This document shows positions 34,872 to 42,687 of a stretch of DNA of 64,000 nucleotides, piece by piece (position 1 is the first letter of the stretch; each line of letters begins with the position of its first letter). The stretch spans positions 5,325-69,324 of the forward strand of contig DASQOR010000084.1 of assembly GCA_035644395.1 (NCBI GenBank). Reading direction: 5' to 3'. This DNA is from JBGPLJ01 sp035644395 (lineage in GTDB: Bacteria; Pseudomonadota; Gammaproteobacteria; Steroidobacterales; Steroidobacteraceae). The notes below the pieces were generated by a model. It searched no databases. It was given only the letters and a program-made list of their open reading frames with translations, and was not told where the DNA came from. The position numbers and the translations under genes were made by a program.

Positions 34872-35609
34872 TCACGCAGCATTCGGCTTCGGCAGGCCGA
34901 AGAGCGTGTGCAGTCCCGGGTGCCGGCCGAGCCCCCCGTACAGGTCGAAGCCGCGATCGATGTAGTCCTTGAGCGTGTCGTCATCGTGCAAGGGCGGAAT
35001 CTTCGCCACCGACGCCGTCCACAGAAACACCGCGAGCACCTTGAAGTCCGCATAGTTCGGCTGTGCACCCCCGAGCCACGGGTTCTGTTTCAGGAGCTGG
35101 CGCAGCAGCTCGAGTTGCGGCGGCACGAGCGGGAGGCGCTCCTCGCGGCCCGCCTGCACGTCTTCGAGCTTGCGCCCGCCGAGAAAGAGGGTCTGGCGGC
35201 TTTCGCGCACGTATTCGTGATCCTGCGGCAGCGACAGATCGTGGTAGTCGAGGATGTAACAGGAGAACCACGGCCGGATTGCGGTGGCCCAGAGCCAGCC
35301 GTCGATGAACTTCGTCAGGATCTTCATGCTGTCGCCCGAGAACAGCATCGGCCGGTCCGGATACTGGCGGTCCAGGTACTCCGCGATGTCCCAGCTCTCC
35401 TTGATCCAGACCCCGTCGTCGACGATCACGGGCACACGATCGTGAAATCCCTTGGTGCGTTCGCGGATGCCGGTGAAACCGCCGGGAACGATGTCGATCT
35501 CGAAGCCCTTGTGCTTCAGCGCGTATTTGGTCGCCCAGACGAACGGGCTGATGGTGGCGCCGTTCGCGAGCTGCAGGTCGAAGAGCGTGATCGTGTTGTT
35601 CTTGGCCAT
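34872..35609 (-). CDS. ligE: LigE-type glutathione-dependent beta-etherase (GST family)
   Basis: 245 aa glutathione S-transferase. Blocks such as YALKHKGF, IDIVPGGFTGI, RVPVIVDDG, WFSCYILDYHDLSLPQD and EDVQAGREERLPLVPP agree closely with Sphingobium LigE/LigP as I remember them, far beyond generic GST similarity. LigE cleaves the beta-aryl ether of oxidised lignin dimers with GSH. The N-terminal thioredoxin fold carries SPFVWATKYAL; the C-terminal helical domain includes FLWTASVAKIPPL. The stop is 15 bases from the convergent selenoprotein stop, and the gene lies 17 bases behind a LigD-like dehydrogenase, forming an operon. Confidence 0.82.
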   Translation of the reverse strand: MAKNNTITLFDLQLANGATISPFVWATKYALKHKGFEIDIVPGGFTGIRERTKGFHDRVPVIVDDGVWIKESWDIAEYLDRQYPDRPMLFSGDSMKILTKFIDGWLWATAIRPWFSCYILDYHDLSLPQDHEYVRESRQTLFLGGRKLEDVQAGREERLPLVPPQLELLRQLLKQNPWLGGAQPNYADFKVLAVFLWTASVAKIPPLHDDDTLKDYIDRGFDLYGGLGRHPGLHTLFGLPKPNAA

Positions 35610-35626
35610 GGGTCAGTCCGCTAGGG

Positions 35627-36514
35627 TTAGTCCGCCTTGGCGCCGGGCATGCCGCGGCCGGATTTCTTTCGCCGCTGGTAGTCCGGGTCGTTCTCGTATT
35701 GCCTGAGGGCCGCGATCACTTCGCCGTTGTACTTCTCGATCATCGGAATGAACTCCGGGTACGGCAGGACCCAGAATTCGTTGCGCCGGACGGCCGCGAC
35801 GACAATGCGCGCGAGGTCGATCGGATCGATGCCGCCTTCGATGACTGCCTTCAGCCGCTTGAACACTTCCGGGTCCGCGCCGTAGTAGCCGGTCTGGCCG
35901 TATTTTCCCTGCCGCGAGAGCACCGATTCATGGATGTTGGTGTTGACGCCGCCGGGACAGAGAATCGACACGCCGATGTGGTGCGGTTCGAGCTCGAGGC
36001 GCAGCGACTCCGAGAGTCCGCGCACGGCATATTTGGTCGTGCAGTAGATCGCCGTGCCCGGCAGCGCCACGAACGCCGACATGGAAGCGGTATTCACGAT
36101 GTGGCCGCCCGACTTGCGCTCGATCATCCGCGGCATGAAGACCTGCACGCCGTTGATCATGCCCTTGAGATTGACGTCGATCTGCCAGTCCCAGTCGTCG
36201 TGCGTCGCCTTCTCGACCGGCCCGAACTGGCTGACGCCCGCCGTGTTCAATAACAGCTGGACGGGTCCGAAGACGCGTTCGGCTTCGTCGGCGGCATGCG
36301 CGTAGGCCGCGCGGTCCGTGATGTCGAGATGAATTGCATGCGCGGGCAGTTTCCTCTTCGCGAACCACTCCATGGCCTCGCGCAGATGATCCTCGCGGAT
36401 GTCCGCGATCACGACTTTGACCTGCGCTTCCTCGGCAAGCACCTTGGCCTGACCGAGCGCGACACCCGAACCGCCTCCGGTAATGAAAGCGACCTTACCC
36501 TTCAGATCCTGCAT
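35627..36514 (-). CDS. SDR-family oxidoreductase, LigD/LigL C-alpha-dehydrogenase-like
   Basis: NAD-dependent short-chain dehydrogenase, about 295 aa. Cofactor motif AFITGGGSGVALGQAKV, active-site NTAG and YxxxK in AIYCTTKYAVRG. Several segments recall Sphingobium C-alpha-dehydrogenases: GPVEKATHDDWDWQIDVNL, KYGQTGYYG, LPYPEFIPMIEKY. Those enzymes oxidise the C-alpha alcohol of beta-O-4 lignin dimers, the step before LigE, which is encoded just downstream. I chose ATG 36514 (MQDLKGKVAF), with GAGGGG eight bases upstream; six further residues in frame are possible. Family firm, substrate inferred from context. Confidence 0.85.
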   Translation of the reverse strand: MQDLKGKVAFITGGGSGVALGQAKVLAEEAQVKVVIADIREDHLREAMEWFAKRKLPAHAIHLDITDRAAYAHAADEAERVFGPVQLLLNTAGVSQFGPVEKATHDDWDWQIDVNLKGMINGVQVFMPRMIERKSGGHIVNTASMSAFVALPGTAIYCTTKYAVRGLSESLRLELEPHHIGVSILCPGGVNTNIHESVLSRQGKYGQTGYYGADPEVFKRLKAVIEGGIDPIDLARIVVAAVRRNEFWVLPYPEFIPMIEKYNGEVIAALRQYENDPDYQRRKKSGRGMPGAKAD

Positions 36515-36636
36515 GGCTCGCCCCTCTCGCATGAATCAGTGCCGCTCGCTCTGGCGGCGAGTCACGGCAATCGGCTTCAGATTACCCGACACGCGCCCTT
36601 TGCACATCTCAGCCGCTCGTCGCTACACTCCCACCG

Positions 36637-37215
36637 ATGAGTCACCCGTCAACCGCCGCACCGTTGCCCTTCGCTCTCGCGGCACTTTTCATCGCGCTGG
36701 GACCCGTGGTTCCAGACCGGGCGGCCGCTTCGGACAAGGCCAAGGGCGCGCAGTGCGCGGCGATCGACGATCCCGTGGCTCGCCTGGCGTGCTTTGACGC
36801 GGCGTTCCCGCGCCCGCCGCACGCCACCGCGCCCGCCGCGGCGCCAACCAGCGCGTCGGCCCCCGCGCCCAAGCCGGCTGCGCCGGCTGCCGTGGCCGTC
36901 AAGCCAACATCGGACGCCGAGAAATTTGGCCTGTCCAACAAACAAAAAACCGCGCTCGAGGCGAAGCCTGGCGAGCCGGCGGCGACGCCGGCGCCAACGA
37001 CCACAACGACGGCAGGCGTCAAGACCGTCCGCAAACTGCCCTCGGGCTACCTGCTCATCGGCCTCGACAACAATCAGCTGTGGCAGCAGACGGAAATCGA
37101 TGCGCTGGTCGTGCTGCTGCCGGGCGATCGGGTGCAGATCAAACAGGCTTCGATGGGCTCCTTCCTGCTCGTCACGCCAGCGCACTACAGCACTCGGGTC
37201 CGGCGGGTTCAGTAG
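36637..37215 (+). CDS. Exported protein with Ala/Pro linker and C-terminal SH3-like domain
   Basis: 192 aa. Signal sequence (hydrophobic 10-24, VVPDRAAA), then a short Cys pair region (AQCAAIDDPVARLACFDAAF), a low-complexity Ala/Pro/Thr linker (about 62-125) and a C-terminal part (YLLIGLDNNQLWQQTE, LPGDRVQIKQASMGSFLLVT) resembling small beta-barrel domains of envelope proteins. CxxIxDxxxRLxCFD segments recur in exported proteins of many proteobacteria. Function unknown. It stands alone on the plus strand. Confidence 0.7.
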   Translation: MSHPSTAAPLPFALAALFIALGPVVPDRAAASDKAKGAQCAAIDDPVARLACFDAAFPRPPHATAPAAAPTSASAPAPKPAAPAAVAVKPTSDAEKFGLSNKQKTALEAKPGEPAATPAPTTTTTAGVKTVRKLPSGYLLIGLDNNQLWQQTEIDALVVLLPGDRVQIKQASMGSFLLVTPAHYSTRVRRVQ

Positions 37216-37234
37216 CCATTCGGGCGAAAACAAC

Positions 37235-38908
37235 TCAGCCGCAAGGCTCGATCAGCACCGCGCCGGTCGACATCGGCTGCACATTACGCCGATAGATTCC
37301 GAGGTAGCCATGCGCAGGGATGGCGTAGCCCTCGGGCAACGCGGCGCGGCGCACGGCCAGCTCCTCGGCACTCACCTTGAGCTCGAGCGAACGCTCCGCC
37401 ACGCTGATGCGGATGGCATCGCCCGTTTTTACCAAACCGATGGGACCGCCGACCGCAGCCTCGGGCGCAACCTCGGCAACCGTTAACCCCTTGAGACACA
37501 GGCCCGAGAGCTGGCCGTCCGTGACGATGGCCACGTCGCGCGCGAGCCCAACCGCGTCGATGGCGAAGAGGATCAGCGACGCGCCGCCGCCCATGGCCGG
37601 CCCGCCCTTCAGGCCCTGGCCGCGACAAACCATCACATCGCCGGCCTTCACCGTGCCGTCGCGGATTTCACGCATCGCAACCGCGGTATCGTCGTAGACG
37701 CGGGCCTTGCCCTCGAAGAGCTCGGGCCGCTTGCCGTCCGGTATGCCCATCTTGAGCACGGCGCTCTCCGGCGCCAGCGATCCCTTGAGGATCACGATCG
37801 CAGGACCGGGCGCGATCGGCCGGTCGACGGCTCGGATGATTTCCGGGTCGGGCACGCGATACCCGGCCAGGTCCTGCGCGAGCGTCTGCCCTGTGCAGGT
37901 CGTCACCGAGGTGTCGATCAGGCTCTCGAGTTGCTTGAGCACGGCGCGCGCACCGCCGGCATCTTCGAAGCCTTCGATACGCACCGCGCCGTTCGGGCGC
38001 ACCGCGCTCAGGATCGGCACTTTGCGGCTGAGCTCGTCCCATAGCGCGAACACATTGACGTCCGTGTGCGCCTCCACGGCGGTGGCCTGCAGGTGCTTGA
38101 TCGCGTTGATCGAGCCCGACACGGCGAGCACGGTTGCGATGGCATTGCGGAACGCGCCCTCGGTGAGGATCTGCCGGGGCCGCAAATCCTCGTGCACCAT
38201 TTCGACGATGCGCGCGCCGGCGCGCCGCGCCGCGTCGAACATCTTGCCGCTGTTGGCGCGCACCGGCGCGGAGCCGGGAACGCACATGCCGAGCGCCTCG
38301 ACCACGCAGTGCATGGTGTTGGCCGTGGCCATGCCGGCGCACACGCCCGGGCCGCGCACCGCCTGGCGCGTCATCTGCTCGAGGTCGTGCGGCAGCGGCT
38401 TGCCGAACTCCAGGCCGACGACTCCGGACCAAAGGTCCTCGAGGTCGACCGGCTTGTCGCCGATCCGCCCGGAAGCCTGGTACCCGCCGATCACGAGGAT
38501 CGTCGGAATGTTCAGCCGGCCGGCCGCCATCAGGTGCCCTGGCGGAGTTTTATCGCAGGAGGTCAGGCAAATCATGCCATCCAGCAGCGCGGCCTCGACC
38601 TGCGCCTCGATGTCGTTGGTCACCAGGTCGCGCGCCGCGAGGATGTAGGAGCCGCGGCTGGCGGTGCCGGTGATGAAATCGGACGGGGCCGTCGTGCGCA
38701 CCTCGAAGGGCACGCCGCCCGCGGCGCGGACGGCTTCCTTGACCACTTTGGCGACTCCATCGAGGTGCGCGTAACACACCGCCAGCTCCGACGAGGAATT
38801 GACGACGGCGATCTTCGGTTTGTGCATGTCGGCCTCGGTGAGGCCAAGGGCGTACCAGTGAGCGCGGCGCCACGGGGAATCGACGGACAGGCTGCGGAGC
38901 TTCGCCAT
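37235..38908 (-). CDS. IlvD/Edd-family dehydratase (probably sugar-acid dehydratase)
   Basis: 557-aa Fe-S dehydratase of the dihydroxyacid/phosphogluconate dehydratase family. Cluster Cys are visible in LTSCDKTPPGHLMAA and GPGVCAGMATANTMHCVVEAL; a third conserved Cys normally lies near the N-terminus (AVCYAHLDG here). The C-terminal half has RVYDDTAVAMREI and SGLCLKGLTVAEVAPEA. The sequence departs from housekeeping IlvD (shorter lead, RRAHWYALGLTEADMHKP), suggesting an aldonic-acid or related hydroxy-acid substrate. Divergent from an FAD oxidoreductase gene. Confidence 0.87.
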   Translation of the reverse strand: MAKLRSLSVDSPWRRAHWYALGLTEADMHKPKIAVVNSSSELAVCYAHLDGVAKVVKEAVRAAGGVPFEVRTTAPSDFITGTASRGSYILAARDLVTNDIEAQVEAALLDGMICLTSCDKTPPGHLMAAGRLNIPTILVIGGYQASGRIGDKPVDLEDLWSGVVGLEFGKPLPHDLEQMTRQAVRGPGVCAGMATANTMHCVVEALGMCVPGSAPVRANSGKMFDAARRAGARIVEMVHEDLRPRQILTEGAFRNAIATVLAVSGSINAIKHLQATAVEAHTDVNVFALWDELSRKVPILSAVRPNGAVRIEGFEDAGGARAVLKQLESLIDTSVTTCTGQTLAQDLAGYRVPDPEIIRAVDRPIAPGPAIVILKGSLAPESAVLKMGIPDGKRPELFEGKARVYDDTAVAMREIRDGTVKAGDVMVCRGQGLKGGPAMGGGASLILFAIDAVGLARDVAIVTDGQLSGLCLKGLTVAEVAPEAAVGGPIGLVKTGDAIRISVAERSLELKVSAEELAVRRAALPEGYAIPAHGYLGIYRRNVQPMSTGAVLIEPCG

Positions 38909-38996
38909 TTTTTTACTCCCGCTCGCCCGTAGCGTGACAGACGAGATACATTAAAAGCATTGCGCAGGAAGAACCTTGAGCGGAGACGAGCCTGGT

Positions 38997-40442
38997 ATGT
39001 CCGACAACGTGAAACCCACCGTCCAGAGGGTGGAGCAGACCGAAGACCGCTTCCTGATGTCGGACCTGTTCGAGGCGCGCGGGCGCACGCAGACGCCGCG
39101 CAACGGCAGCGGCTTCGTGCGCGAGGCCGCGCGCGACGTCCCCGTGTATCACAGCTGTGACGTGCTGGTCGTCGGTGGCGGGCCGTCCGGCAGCGCCGCT
39201 GCCTATGCCGCCGCGAAAATGGGCGCGGACGTCGTTCTGCTCGAACGCTACAACCACTTGGGGGGCCTTTCGACCGGCGGACTCGTCATCTGGATCGACC
39301 GCATGACCGACTGGGCGGGCCAGCAGGTGATCCGCGGCTTTGCCGACGACGTGCTCGACCGCCTGCCGGCCGATGCGAAGGCGGGTCCGCCGCCTGCGGA
39401 ATGGGGCTCGCGCGACCCCGCACTGGCGACCTACTGGGGTTCGCGAACGACGGCCTTCCACGGCATCGTCACCTGGGCGCCGACCATCGACCCCGAGTGG
39501 CTCAAGGTCGCAACCCAGGAAATGTTGCTGGAGGCCGGCGTGCGCATCGTGCTGCATGGCTGGGCCGCGCTGCCGATGATCGAGGAAGGACGCGTGACCG
39601 GCGTCTTTTTCGAATGCAAATCCGGCCGGCAGGCGCTGCGCGCGAAGGTCGTGATCGACGGGACCGGCGATGGCGACGTGTTTGCGCGCGCCGGCGCGGA
39701 GTTCGAGAGCGACATCGACCAGGGCGACGTCCACCACAGCATGAATACCGGTTTCCTGATCGCGGGCGTCGACATGGACCGCTGGATCGACTTCCGCAAT
39801 CTTGAGCCCCAGCAGTTCTCCGAGTTCATGCGCCAGGGTCGCGAGCGCCTCGGGTTCTTCCAGTCGCCCTACGTCTCCTGGCGCAAGGACATCGCGCTTT
39901 TCCTCGGGCCACGCCAGTCGGGCATGTCCGGCATCGACGTCGACGACATGACGGAGGTCGAATTTCGCTCGCATCGCCTCATGCTCACGCATTGCGCTTT
40001 CTTCCGGCAGCACGCGCCTGGGTTCGAAAACGCCTACGCGCTCCAGAGCGCGAGCCAGCTCGGCGTGCGGCACACGCGCCGGCTGAAAGGCGTCGCCAAG
40101 ATCCTGCGCGCGCAATGGGATCACGGTGTCGTGCTGCCCGGTGAAATTGGTGTCAGCCCTTCCGTATCGCCGAAGTTTCCGGTGCTCTCGGTGCCGTACG
40201 AGTCGCTCGTGCCGTTCCGCCTCGACGGATTGCTGGCATGCGGCCGGCACATTTCGAGCGATGCGAGTTCGCACGGCTTCATGCGGGAGATTCCTCAATG
40301 CTGGCTCACAGGGCAGGCCGCGGGAGTCGCTGCGGCAGTCGCGGTCAATGCAGGCGTGCAGCCACGTGCCGTTGACGTCCGCGCGGTGCAGGCTGAGCTT
40401 CGCAAACAGGGGGTCTACATCCGGGACGCGAGCAGCGTTTGA
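38997..40442 (+). CDS. FAD-dependent oxidoreductase
   Basis: About 481 aa. The FAD-binding motif DVLVVGGGPSGSAAAYAAAK is at about residues 43-62, followed by LLERYNHLGGLSTGG. The C-terminal FAD contact is around GLLACGRHISSDASSHGFMR. This pattern (xxGGLSTGG, then GRxISS) is that of the FAD_oxidored family with fumarate-reductase-like fold. No signal peptide. Start ATG 38997; an upstream TTG (38976) in frame adds seven residues. Divergent from the dehydratase gene with about 88 bases between. Substrate unknown. Confidence 0.83.
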   Translation: MSDNVKPTVQRVEQTEDRFLMSDLFEARGRTQTPRNGSGFVREAARDVPVYHSCDVLVVGGGPSGSAAAYAAAKMGADVVLLERYNHLGGLSTGGLVIWIDRMTDWAGQQVIRGFADDVLDRLPADAKAGPPPAEWGSRDPALATYWGSRTTAFHGIVTWAPTIDPEWLKVATQEMLLEAGVRIVLHGWAALPMIEEGRVTGVFFECKSGRQALRAKVVIDGTGDGDVFARAGAEFESDIDQGDVHHSMNTGFLIAGVDMDRWIDFRNLEPQQFSEFMRQGRERLGFFQSPYVSWRKDIALFLGPRQSGMSGIDVDDMTEVEFRSHRLMLTHCAFFRQHAPGFENAYALQSASQLGVRHTRRLKGVAKILRAQWDHGVVLPGEIGVSPSVSPKFPVLSVPYESLVPFRLDGLLACGRHISSDASSHGFMREIPQCWLTGQAAGVAAAVAVNAGVQPRAVDVRAVQAELRKQGVYIRDASSV

Positions 40443-40501
40443 AGGCCGCGGGACGGGCGCGGAGTGACCTCGAACAAACAGGCGCCGACCGTACGCGCAT
40501 C

Positions 40502-42625
40502 CTAATTCCCGCCTTCGGCCTTCATGAGGGCCTTGGCTTGTTCATTGACGTAGGCGCGAATGCCCTCCGCCTCCTCCGGCTTGAGATAGCTCGCAAAGCT
40601 CGCCATGCCATTCGGCGCGAGCGCGCCACCGATCACGACCGTCTGCCACGCGCTCTTGTCCGTGAGGAAGCTCGAGCGGCGCAGGTCGGGATTCACCGGC
40701 CCGCCGTGGCAGATGGTGCAATAGGTGAAGTAATACTGGTTGCCGGTTGCAATCTGCGCCGACGTAAACTGCTCGCCGCTCGGATTCGGCTTCGCAAGCG
40801 GCACCGGCGTATAGGGTGGTAGCTCTGCTTTGCCGTCGAGCCGGAATGCGACGACGAGGCCGTTCGGCATCCGGCGCTTTTCAAATTGCGACGCGCTCGC
40901 CATGCCCATCGAGCCGCCGTAGCCCGCCATCACCGCCACGTATTGCTCGCCCTTGATCCGATAAGTGACGGGACCGGCCAGCACGCCACGATGCGTCTGG
41001 AAGGACCAGAGCCGGGCGCCCTTGTCGGCGCTGTAGGCCTCGAGCTCGCCATGCACGGTGCCCTCGAAGACGAGATTGCCCGCCGTCGCCAGTGTGCCGC
41101 CGTTCCAGGGCCAGTCGCGCTCGACTTCCCAGCGCGCCTTCTGCGCGACCGGGTCCCAGGCCACGAGCTTGCCGCGGATCATGGCGTGCAGGGCCGCACG
41201 CCGCGCGTCCATGTCCGCCGGGAGGCCCGGGAGCGGCGGCGGATCGAGAAAGGACACGCCCGTGTTCCAGCGGCCCGGATGAACCTCGAAGGGCCTGGAA
41301 TCCGCGTAGACGAGCGGATATTCCATCGCCGGGATGTAGACGAGGCCGGTCCTGGGCGAATAACTCATCGGCATCCAGGCGTGCGCGCCGATCCCCGACG
41401 GCACGACCATGGCCGGCCCCTCGGTGTAGCGCGCGTTTCGTTTCTCCACCGGGCGACCGCTCGCGAGATCGATGTGGTCCGCCCAGTTCTGCGGTGCGTA
41501 GGCTTGCGCCGAGATCAGTTTCCCGTTGGCGCGATCGATGACATAGAAGAACGCGTTCTTCGGCGCCTGCATCAGCACCTTGCGCGGCTGGCCGTCGATC
41601 TTGAGATCCGCGAGCATGATCTGCTGGGTGGCCGTGAAGTCCCAGGTCTCGCCGGGATTCAACTGGTAGTGCCACTTGTACTTGCCGGTGTCCGGATCGA
41701 CCGAGACGATCGAGGCGAGGAAGAGATTGTCGCCCCTGCCTTCCGAGCGGTACTTCTGGTTCCACGGCGAACCGTTGCCGACGCCGATGAGCAGCTGGTC
41801 GAGCTCCTGGTCGTAGACCACCGAGTCCCAGACCGTGCCGCCGCCGCCGAGCTTCCAGTATTCGTTGCCGAACCAGGTCGGCCTGGCGATCTTCTCGATC
41901 GCATCGTCCGAAGCCGCGCCATCCGGTCCGGCCGCGGGATTCCCCGGTACCGTGTAGAAGCGCCAGACGAGCTTGCCCGTCGCCGTATCGTAGGCGGAGA
42001 CGTAGCCGCGCACGCCGAGCTCCGCGCCGCTGTTGCCGATGATCACCTTGTCGCGCACCACCCTCGGGGCCATGGTGATCGTGTAGGGCTTCAGCTGGTC
42101 GACCGTGACCACCTCCCACACCCTGGCGCCGGTGCGGGCATCGAGCGCGATCAGCCGGCCATCGATGGTGCCGACGTAGACTCGGCCCTTCCATACCGCG
42201 ACGCCGCGGTTCACCACATCGCAGCAGGCGTGCGCGCCCTTGGAACCATCGTTGTGCGGATCGAATTGCCAGAGCCGCTTGCCCGTGGCCGCATCGAGCG
42301 CCAGCACCTTGGACCAGGCCGTGCTCGTGTACAGGGTCCCGTCGACGACGATCGGCGTCGCTTCCTGCCCTCGTGCCGTGTCCAGCTCCACGGCCCACGC
42401 GAGCCCAAGGCCGCCGACGTTGCCATCATTTATTTTCGCGAGTTCGGAAAAGCGTTGCTCGGCGTAGGTGCGGCCGTAGGTGAGCCAGTTGTCGGCATCG
42501 CTGGCTGCCGCTTCGAGCCGCGCCTGATCGATGCGCGCCGGGCCTTTGCCGTCCGCGCCGCTCCAGCTGCTGGCGAGCGCCAGCAGGGCGGCCGCCGCCA
42601 GCAGGGATTCGAATCGCTTGGTCAT
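40502..42625 (-). CDS. PQQ-dependent dehydrogenase with C-terminal cytochrome c domain
   Basis: Periplasmic quinohaemoprotein alcohol dehydrogenase of about 707 aa. Signal peptide at the N-terminus (LLAAAALLALASSWSGA). An eight-bladed PQQ propeller follows with the vicinal disulfide GAHACCDVVNRG and W-motif repeats (TGKRLWQFDPHNDG, TGKLVWRFYTVPGNP). The haem site CxxCH is in YFTYCTICHGGPVNP, giving electron transfer to a cytochrome or oxidase. The ATG at 42625 is preferred because a longer frame would read through a terminator hairpin. It may oxidise aromatic or lignin-derived alcohols, in view of the neighbours. Confidence 0.92.
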   Translation of the reverse strand: MTKRFESLLAAAALLALASSWSGADGKGPARIDQARLEAAASDADNWLTYGRTYAEQRFSELAKINDGNVGGLGLAWAVELDTARGQEATPIVVDGTLYTSTAWSKVLALDAATGKRLWQFDPHNDGSKGAHACCDVVNRGVAVWKGRVYVGTIDGRLIALDARTGARVWEVVTVDQLKPYTITMAPRVVRDKVIIGNSGAELGVRGYVSAYDTATGKLVWRFYTVPGNPAAGPDGAASDDAIEKIARPTWFGNEYWKLGGGGTVWDSVVYDQELDQLLIGVGNGSPWNQKYRSEGRGDNLFLASIVSVDPDTGKYKWHYQLNPGETWDFTATQQIMLADLKIDGQPRKVLMQAPKNAFFYVIDRANGKLISAQAYAPQNWADHIDLASGRPVEKRNARYTEGPAMVVPSGIGAHAWMPMSYSPRTGLVYIPAMEYPLVYADSRPFEVHPGRWNTGVSFLDPPPLPGLPADMDARRAALHAMIRGKLVAWDPVAQKARWEVERDWPWNGGTLATAGNLVFEGTVHGELEAYSADKGARLWSFQTHRGVLAGPVTYRIKGEQYVAVMAGYGGSMGMASASQFEKRRMPNGLVVAFRLDGKAELPPYTPVPLAKPNPSGEQFTSAQIATGNQYYFTYCTICHGGPVNPDLRRSSFLTDKSAWQTVVIGGALAPNGMASFASYLKPEEAEGIRAYVNEQAKALMKAEGGN

Positions 42626-42634
42626 GAATGCGCG

Positions 42635-42665
42635 GCGGGACCCCTTCGTTACGAAGGGGTCCCGC
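42635..42665 (-). terminator. Strong hairpin between TonB receptor and PQQ dehydrogenase
   Basis: GCGGGACCCCTTCG (42635-42648) pairs perfectly with CGAAGGGGTCCCGC (42652-42665) around TTA, a 14-bp stem 22 bases beyond the receptor stop and just before the dehydrogenase ATG. No U-tract follows on the minus strand, so it may attenuate transcription or protect an mRNA end rather than terminate fully. Confidence 0.6.
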
Positions 42666-42687
42666 TCGCGTTGCACTCGATGCGCGA

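Noticed and set aside
42626..42676. Extended N-terminus of the PQQ dehydrogenase
   Set aside because: The extra codons lie in the intergenic hairpin and precede a normal signal peptide that begins at 42625.
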